Source of the DNA: Fragum whitleyi
Taxonomy: Eukaryota > Mollusca > Bivalvia > Cardiida > Cardiidae
Direction: 5' to 3'
Length of the DNA: 64,000 nt
Assembly: GCA_948146395.1 (NCBI GenBank)
Contig: OX411560.1
Location: 186,001 to 250,000 of the forward strand
The position numbers and the translations under genes were made by a program. Below are positions 57,836-64,000 of this stretch, piece by piece (positions within the stretch are counted from its first letter, which is position 1; each line of letters opens with the position of its first letter). The notes beneath the pieces are model-generated. The model made no database searches and was not told the DNA's origin. It saw only the letters and a program-made list of their open reading frames with translations.

Positions 57836-59211
57836 TACGAGGGGTGACCCAGAAATTCGTGAACTTTTTCAATTATTCAAAAACCCAGCGTCCGATTAAA
57901 GTAAAACTCTTGAATTGACAACACATGTTTATTTGCACCAAATTGATAAAAGTTTTACGGTTTTAACAGGTTAATGTTCAGAAATACAGAAATGAAAGAC
58001 AGGCTTACAAATTTTATAGGGTAGATGCTTGAACGTCATAAGTTTCAATATTCACGAAGAGTTTGATATAAAACTAACACTGTTGAAAGCAGTGAACTTG
58101 TTACGTCACACATGTGCATTTTCATACAAATGACATTACGCATTGTGTTTTTATGGAGTTTTGTTATATCCGAGTGAAATTCAAATGTTCTGAAAATGAC
58201 GACGTCAACGTAACGCTCGGCGCACAAAATAGTTCATAATTAGGTGTGAATCGGGAAATAAGACCTATACAGACCACAAAGGAATTCTAAATGAGGAATG
58301 ACCATAACCTTATGTCGTCTACACTCATTTATCACAGTTAAAAGAGATATCAAACAGAAACTGACTTAAGGAAAGTAAGGGAAAAGGGTCGAATAAGGAA
58401 GAACCAATGCGAGGAGCGTCGATAAGGGAATAAAAGACCTTTTCTACCGACGCCAATCAGAACGCCTGATTGGATAAACAGAAACTAAGAATAAGTAAAT
58501 CAGCAGTGTATAGTTTGATATGACTTCATCACGATTCGAGCCAGTAAATGATAGGCATCGAGGCTTTAAAGAAATATGCATGTACTTTCGGCATCAACAG
58601 AGATTTGGAAACGGTACCCATGAAATCCAAGATTTCTTTGGTCTATCTCGATGAAATAAGGTGGCGGTAGTGTAATACTAGGGTATTCAAAACTAATCAG
58701 AATAATTATTTTCTGTGAGCATATTACAATAAAAGATCCACTGATGAAATGTCTTAAAATGTAACGATAGGTTATGAAATTTATGGGTTTTTTTTTTTAC
58801 TTTATTCACCCCTTCTCGGGCTTAAAAATACTATATTGCGTATCTACGCAAAAGAATGAGATTTTTTTTCAAATCAGATGCTCTATTTAATGCACAACAC
58901 AAGTCTATACATGTACCAATATTGCTTTGAGATATGTAGATACTGTTTTTTTTACAAAAGGTTCTTCGTAACAAGTCCATAGGGGACGTTTCGTGTATTA
59001 TAAAACGACTTTATCGATAGCATGCGCCGACACACATTTAATAGTGTTACGTTTTAATCTATATCTCCGCAAGTATTGGAAACAGCCCTCTGTAATTACA
59101 CCAGAACAAAGAAAAATGATCAATCCGAATTATTTGTAAGTTTCAGCTTTATTTGACATTTGATATAAAAGTTATCGCAAAAGTTCACGAATTCCTGGGA
59201 CAACCCTCGTA
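57836..59211. mobile_element. Mariner-like element, 1376 bp, no intact transposase
   Basis: The left end TACGAGGGGTGACCCAGAAA-TTCGTGAACTTTT and the reverse complement of the right end, TACGAGGGTTGTCCCAGGAA-TTCGTGAACTTTT, match at about 30 of 33 positions, with TA at both borders. CGAGGG termini, TA target and a length near 1.3-1.4 kb are typical of mariner elements. I see no open frame longer than 61 codons and no transposase motif in it, so it is non-autonomous or badly decayed. Confidence 0.75.
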
Positions 59212-59653
59212 TGTAGGCAGACATATTTATTCTGCTTTTAGGATATATGTTTTGGCGAAAAGCCTTATTTTTAGTCATGCAGGCATAAAGCTACACGATA
59301 CTGCTTGTCAGTGGTAAAAACTAAGATAATCTTATATTGTTTTCAATAAAGTTTCAGCTAGGAGGAGTCATTTCCAATTTAAATTGAACGATTTCAGATT
59401 CAGATTGGAGTCTAGCCAGATCTAGAATCAGACTAATCCGAATTGGAATTCTGATTTTTGCCCTTTTCTGAAAAAATCCGAATTCGATTAGATACAGTGG
59501 TCAATCTAAATTTTTGCTGGGGATACTCGTCGGAATATTTCCAAGACAAAAATCACCAACAACATATGAATGATCTAAATTACCATCACTGCCGCCTATC
59601 TCGAGCCCTCATTGAATTTGAGGACAAAACGTCTGTGATATGACATACTTGAT

Positions 59654-59872
59654 TTAACCCTTTCCCGTTTTACAAAATTTTGACCTGTCAAAATTCAAAG
59701 GTTTTGCAGGCGAAAATTTAAAGTGCATTTAATTGGAAAAATAACCAATCAGAAGGGTAGACAAAAAGTGTGGAAAAAGAAGAAATTGCTTGTCACATTC
59801 TTTTTCACAATGTTTTCTCAATCATAAAATGACAGGCACGTAAAAAGAAGGGATTAAACAGCAAAGGGTTAA
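59654..59872 (-). mobile_element. TTAA MITE with hairpin core, copy 6
   Basis: TTAACCCTTTCCCGTTTTAC to AGCAAAGGGTTAA, with part of the core hairpin deleted (219 bp). Confidence 0.75.
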
Positions 59873-59934
59873 ACAGTATTCAATAAAGATGAAAAAAAGT
59901 TTTGAAACGAAAGACAACATTAAACTACTTTCTT

Positions 59935-60250
59935 TTTTTTACCTTATAACTATACAAATATCCGTGTGATTACACCCCATTGGATATTTTTATGATATCA
60001 TATGGGCATTTTTAGAACAATGATATTATGCGATTATTTTTAGAAACACGGCAAAAACTTGTATTTCTGTTAGAACCATCAAAGAAAAAGTGGCTAACAA
60101 AATAATCAGATAAATACAATAAGAATTTGGTATGTTTTATGAAAAAAAGGTCTAACTCGGTTGTTGGAATTGATAATTGTCTCGGCAGTTCCTGCAACCT
60201 CGTTAGTTATTTTCTTCATACAATACAACTAAGTACGTATTATATATATC
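59935..60250 (+). mobile_element. TATACAAATATC family repeat next to the linker exon
   Basis: Matches 33300-33610 along its length. Its end (AGTACGTATTATATATATC) runs straight into the pyrimidine tract of the acceptor at 60266. Confidence 0.55.
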
Positions 60251-60266
60251 TTTTTTTACTTTTTAG

Positions 60267-60305
60267 TGGCTACCGTGAATCCAGGAACACCTTTGCCCGC
60301 CACTG
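60267..60305 (+). CDS. Modular gene: short Pro/Thr linker exon
   Basis: The acceptor CTTTTTTTACTTTTTAG and donor CACTG|GTAAGG bound 39 nt, phase 1 on both sides, encoding ATVNPGTPLPAT after the split first residue. A Pro/Thr-rich spacer between the ShKT domain and the kringles fits a flexible, possibly O-glycosylated linker. Evidence is splice sites, matching phase and composition; the exon is so short that it needs transcript support. Confidence 0.55.
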
Positions 60306-60454
60306 GTAAGGAAAATTTCAACACCGTTTTTGTATAATAATCCTTCGTTTTGGTATCAACAAAATATCTCATCGTAAGCGTTTGTTGTCCCCCTATGAAA
60401 TATAGGCCACTAAATCGAACTGAACGCATAACAAACAATTAGTTTCTCTTTATA

Positions 60455-60535
60455 ATATGTCGCGGGGGTGAAATATCGCACTAGTGGAATAACTATGCAA
60501 ATGAGCTCGATACAGTCTCATTTATTATCTATTTA
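60455..60535 (+). mobile_element. End fragment of the 19705-20860 family
   Basis: GTCGCGGGGGTGAAATA and CTAGTGGAATAACTATGCAAATGAGCTC match the left end of the family. The right-end sequence follows immediately as a tandem array. Confidence 0.55.
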
Positions 60536-60858
60536 GAGATGTTCGTTTGATAAATTCCGTATTTAATGACCACTTATTCAATGTCCTCTATACTCGGCTT
60601 TGCCTCGTTTTTATCTATATATATAGATGACTCGCTTAATAAATTCCGTATTCAATGACCACTCATTCAATATCCTCTATACTAGGCGCAGTCTCGTTTT
60701 TATCTATTTATAGATGACTCGTTTGATAAATTCGGTATTCAATGACCACTCATTCAATATCCTCTATACTCGACCTTGCCTCGTTTTTATCTTTTTATAG
60801 ATGCCTCGTTTAATAAATTCCTTATTCCATGACCACTCATTCAATATCCTCTATATAT
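60536..60858 (+). repeat. Four ~86-bp tandem repeats before the kringle exon
   Basis: The unit (GA-TCGTTTGATAAATTC, ATTCAATGACCACTCATTCA, ATATCCTCTATACT, TCGTTTTTATCT) is repeated three and a half times at a period of about 86 bp. It is the right end of the 19705-20860 family. The last unit stops 12 bp before the acceptor of the kringle exon at 60871. Confidence 0.8.
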
Positions 60859-60870
60859 TTTACACCCTAG

Positions 60871-61032
60871 ACTGTTTCTATGACAGTCAAAGATACCAAG
60901 GAGCATACGAAACTACGGTCAACGGAGCTGATTGTATAGACTGGTCGTCTGTGTTTAATGTTGACTCCATGGCGTCCATGTTTCCGGATGCCACTCTAAA
61001 AGATGCCAGAAACAGATGCAGGGATCCAGACG
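60871..61032 (+). CDS. Modular gene: kringle 1, first exon
   Basis: The acceptor ATTTTACACCCTAG and donor CAGACG|GTAAAA bound 162 nt, phase 1 on both sides. Residues start CFYDSQRYQGAYETTVNGAD, then C-I-D-W, and end N-R-C-R-D-P-D. This is the first two thirds of a kringle: opening Cys with following aromatic, Y-x-G, T-x-x-G-x-x-C-x-x-W and the C-R-D-P-D-G turn split by the intron. It joins in phase to 62413-62484. Kringles are extracellular binding modules of about 80 residues; lysine or other ligand binding cannot be judged from this. Confidence 0.9.
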
Positions 61033-61699
61033 GTAAAAACGTATTTCTGTTTTTATTCTTGAGGGGCTTCGGTCATATATCACAGCTTTAAATACAGGGG
61101 TCAATTCGGACTTCAGACTCAAATAATTATTATATTTAGAGTATATCTCAATTACAAAAATCCCAGATACTTTTGTATTCGTTTGAATCATCTCGTCGAA
61201 GCGACTTTCAGAAGAACCTTATATGATTTGGGATATGATTTTGATGTTTGTTTTTTTTAATAATATGGAACAAATTAAGTTGATGAATTGATAACTGTTT
61301 TGATTTTATAAATCCATCTGTCCATAACGGTTGGCTTTTGTTTTTGACGGACGGGCTTGTCGTAAACGACTTTTAATTATGACTATAATAGTTAGGTATA
61401 AAATACCCTTTTCTGCAATATGAGAAAAAGTGACATTCGAAATAATTAGCGATATTCCTTTTTGTACAATGTTACTGGTCAAAATAAAAAACAGTAGTTC
61501 AGATTCTTCGTGCTCGATACAAATTATCGTTGGAAAACCATTCTACATAAATACGTGTAATGCCGAATAAAATATCTTGGCAAAGCACAACCAAATGAAA
61601 GTGCTAAAGGCACTGGATGCACTAATTGTGAGTCTGTTTCCGTTTTGAAAATTAAATTTCAAAGCTTTTCTGAGCTAAACAGAGAAAAACAAGTGTTAT

Positions 61700-61797
61700 A
61701 GAGGAAGATCAGACTGCACATTTGTGCAGGCCTATGTTTGTCTATAGATTCTGTCAAGGCAGGAATATTCTGGTTTTAGCATGACAAGGGTTAAGTT
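61700..61797. mobile_element. TTAACCCTTGTCAT family, right half
   Basis: GATCAGACTGCACATTTGTGCAGGCC..., CTGTCAAGGCAGGAATATTC and TTAGCATGACAAGGGTTAA match 5036-5253. The left end is not clear. Confidence 0.5.
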
Positions 61798-61807
61798 AAA
61801 TGCCGAG

Positions 61808-61925
61808 CTCGCCGGCATTTACCTCCCAGCAATGGGCGGACAATATGTAGTGCACGTGAGTGGAATATGCAGCTGGTAGCCCGGATGAACGTTGTGGTTT
61901 TACTGGTGTGAGAAATGTATATTAC
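61808..61925 (+). mobile_element. Degenerate SINE piece
   Basis: GCCGGCATT-ACC, CAATGGGCGGA, GAATATGCAGCTGGTAGCCCGGATG and TACTGGTGTGAGAAAT follow the order of the tRNA-Asp-like SINE body, heavily diverged. Confidence 0.3.
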
Positions 61926-62175
61926 GTACTAAGTGTTTGTATGGAAAACAATATCTAACGAGAATGGGGTAATTGGTAATTGTCGAGGCTTTGCCTAGTA
62001 CGTAATATAATTAACTTATAACCTTTATTTACCCTTGTTTTCGTCGATGTTTTGAAATTGCAAGTTTCTAAAAATAACCGCACAATTTCATTGTTCTGAA
62101 ATATACACATGATATCATAAAAATAGAATTTTGGATGTTATCAAACGGATATTTGTATGGTTATAAGATAAAGAA
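61925..62175 (-). mobile_element. TATACAAATATC family repeat, second inverted copy
   Basis: Reverse complement shares CATACAAATATCCG, ATGATATCATGTG, CAGAACAATGAAATTGTGCGGTTATTTTTAGAAACTTG and the TACTAAG...ATAT end with the other three copies. Confidence 0.5.
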
Positions 62176-62412
62176 CGGAAAGCCATAGGTAGATTCACAT
62201 GCCGCCACCACAAATAACTACAAATTTCTAAAGAATTAAATGCGTTTAACCTCAATCAATTAACATTTAGTAATGTGTTTTCTACTAACCTCGATCAATC
62301 AACATTTTGTTATGTAATTTCTATTATCTCCATAAAACCAACATTTAGTTATGTGTTTTTGTACTAACCTTAACCAACCAATACTTAGTTATGTAATTTC
62401 TACATTTGACAG

Positions 62413-62484
62413 GACGTGGCCACCCGTGGTGCTTCACTTCAACCAACAATGACTGGGACTATTGTCCTGTGCCTTTTTGTGAAC
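62413..62484 (+). CDS. Modular gene: kringle 1, second exon
   Basis: The acceptor TTTCTACATTTGACAG and donor GAAC|GTAAGC bound 72 nt, phase 1 on both sides. Joined to 61032 it gives G-R-G-H-P-W-C-F-T-S, then W-D-Y-C-P-V-P-F-C-E: the P-W-C-Y/F-T, W-x-Y-C and final P-x-C of a kringle, so all six cysteines of kringle 1 are present. A TTAA MITE begins ten bases after the exon end. Confidence 0.9.
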
Positions 62485-62494
62485 GTAAGCATGC

Positions 62495-62723
62495 TTAACC
62501 ATTTGCTGTTTAATCCCTGCTTTTTACGTGCATGTGATTTTATGATTGAGAAAACATTGTGCAAAAAGAAGAAATTGCTTCTGACAAGCAATTTCCTCTT
62601 TTTCCACACTATTTTTCACCCTAATGAATGGTTATTTTTCAAATTAAATCCACTTTTAATTTTCGTCTGCAAAACCTTTGAATTTGGACAGGTCCAAAAT
62701 TTTGTAAAACAGGAAAGGGTTAA
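62495..62723 (+). mobile_element. TTAA MITE with hairpin core, copy 7
   Basis: TTAACCATTTGCTGTTTAAT to ACAGGAAAGGGTTAA, 229 bp, inserted ten bases downstream of a kringle exon. An open frame of 105 codons that runs through the exon and MITE in a shifted frame is an artefact. Confidence 0.8.
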
Positions 62724-63058
62724 GAGTCAGTAAATCCATTATCTGTTGATAGGCATTCTTTTTGAATGAGGATATCCGAGTATTAAAAGAAAGTAGTTCG
62801 GTACTCATCCCTTTTCTGATTTAAGCATTATTGGAATACCGAATTATTTTCTGATAATATTCATATATCCTTTCAATGTTAAACTGGTAGCCCGTTTGAG
62901 AGTTCTCTAGTATCAATAAATCTGGAGGGCAGTCGTCCAGTCTTTTCACATGTACAGCATCGCGTTTTACAATTTAATTTAATTTGGATAAACTGATGTG
63001 TCATCTAAGAACGTCATGAATATGCATGCACAGACAACAAACCATGCGCTTACGATGA

Positions 63059-63156
63059 CAAAACGGTGCAAAACTGTTTGCAAATCATGCCCCATTTTGC
63101 GCGTACACCGGCTTGCAAAGCGAGGTATAATTTGCAAAGACCTTGCAGCGTTTTTA
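63059..63156. mobile_element. ACAAAACGGTGCAAA foldback, copy 2
   Basis: The arms ACAAAACGGTGCAAAACTGT and ACCTTGCAGCGTTTTT pair imperfectly; the interior CCCCATTTTGCGCG and AAAGCGAGGTATAA corresponds to 40985-41091. The surrounding 62724-63446 has no exon I can support. Confidence 0.5.
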
Positions 63157-63446
63157 CATTCTGAACACTGGATTGATGAGGCACAATGATTGATTCCATG
63201 GTAAAAGTTTCATATAGATCCAGTCTATATTTTGATGAGCCATGCCTTTTCCGACTGGAGCAAGTCATTGACATTTTACGAATGGATTTTTTTTATTGAC
63301 ATTGCAGATAATGTAACAGTCAAATTTCCATAGTAACTACAAAGCGACCGATCGTCGAAGAGCTTAAAATCATATGACGTCACAATAGTAAAATAATGTA
63401 AACTCGTTTTCAAGTCGAAAATGGCCTATATGAATAACAATCTAAA

Positions 63447-63650
63447 TCAAAAGTTGACGGCGGCATTCACCTTTTCTGGCAATTTGTCATCCACCAATTA
63501 ATAATGGAAGAGCTATGTGGGATAGCAACTTTGGACAAGAAAGGATGAAATGGTTGTATTGGTGTGAGTAATACCAGGAATCCATTGTAACGTGCTCCAG
63601 TTGCGATTTAACTGAAAGGTTGTTGAAAGCCTCATAAAGCAACAAATATA
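63447..63650 (+). mobile_element. tRNA-derived SINE, diverged, headless
   Basis: GACGGCGGCATTCACC, GGCAATTTGTCATCCACC, GAATCCATTGTAACGTGCTCC and AACTGAAAGGTTGTTGAAAGC follow the family order with many changes. Confidence 0.55.
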
Positions 63651-63856
63651 TATTGCAAGCCAGTTTATGATCCTATTTAACTTGGATTTTTATACTACTA
63701 ATGTAAATAATGACCAATTTGAAAACCTTACATAACTACAACGCGGCCAATCGTGATAAGGTAATGCATTATTCTTTCGTCTTTTCTATGAGTTACCTTG
63801 TTTCATATTATAATTATATTATATTCTCTATAAAATTCTTAATTCTTTTACAACAG

Positions 63857-64000
63857 AGTGTTTCTTCGCCAATGAGAGTCGACTCTATAGTGGCTACAAG
63901 ACCACGGACCAAGAAGGTACCAAGTGTGAACCCTGGACGAGCAGCGGTTATTCGTTACCGGACGCTAACTTTGTGGACGGGTCCAAGGCCGCCGCCGGAA
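63857..64000 (+). CDS. Modular gene: kringle 2, first exon (cut by window end)
   Basis: The acceptor CTTTTACAACAG opens in phase 1: C-F-F-A, then L-Y-S-G-Y-K-T-T, G-T-K-C-E-P-W-T, and on to the last base with no stop. It repeats the kringle opening of 60871 (Cys-aromatic, Y-x-G-x, T-x-x-G-x-x-C-x-x-W). The N-x-C-R-x-P-D part should follow beyond the window. This region is markedly more GC-rich than its surroundings. At least two kringles are therefore present in series. Confidence 0.9.

Noticed and set aside
62416..62733. 105-codon plus-strand frame over a kringle exon
   Set aside because: Reads the kringle exon in the wrong frame and continues into a TTAA MITE.

Overview
The window is animal (metazoan) nuclear DNA and most likely comes from a bivalve mollusc. 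It is AT-rich, with short GT-AG exons separated by introns of about 1-4 kb. It is crowded with repeat classes familiar from bivalves: tRNA-derived SINEs, elements built of 145-177 bp tandem monomers, palindromic MITEs and tetranucleotide satellites. I see no ribosomal RNA, no convincing functional tRNA gene, no CRISPR and no bacterial-style operon. The species call is inference from repeat content and protein architecture.

Two plus-strand genes can be supported. (1) 18.5-31.3 kb: a five-exon gene (18512-18607, 22507-22663, 23973-24032, 27692-27886, 30347-31251). Its exons join in phase into a 1413-nt frame (470 residues plus stop). The product is a lysine/serine-rich, probably nuclear protein with a basic cluster and one C-terminal C2HC zinc-finger-like motif; I do not recognise the family. 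(2) About 47.9 kb to beyond the right edge: a secreted or cell-surface modular protein. It has a probable signal-peptide exon, two Ly6/uPAR-type three-finger domains (each split over three exons with phases 1-0-0-1), a ShKT-type six-cysteine domain, a 13-residue Pro/Thr linker exon, one complete kringle (two exons) and the start of a second kringle cut by the window end. All domain borders are phase 1, the signature of exon shuffling. This combination of modules is the most interesting content of the window.

Layout: 0-18 kb is intergenic and repeat-rich, with tandem-monomer elements at 0.3-1.4 and 5.3-6.1 kb, an ATCT/CATC satellite at 11.1-11.6 kb, and a 222-bp TIR element with a perfect 6-bp target duplication at 14.3 kb. 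18.5-31.3 kb is the zinc-finger gene, with MITEs, SINEs and an hAT-like element in its introns. 31.5-47.9 kb is intergenic: a 177-bp monomer array, a 156-bp monomer array, MITEs nested with SINEs, and a 0.7-kb GATT/GATG satellite that grew from the tail of a SINE. 47.9-64 kb is the modular gene, whose introns hold four to five copies of a Tc1/mariner-like MITE, four TTAA MITEs, a 1376-bp mariner-like element, a duplicated exon and a decaying array of partial ShKT exons.

The 5' end of the modular gene (start codon, promoter) was not found, and its 3' end lies outside the window. All exon calls come from reading splice signals, frame and domain pattern by eye. Transcript data and a database search would be the decisive tests and were not available.
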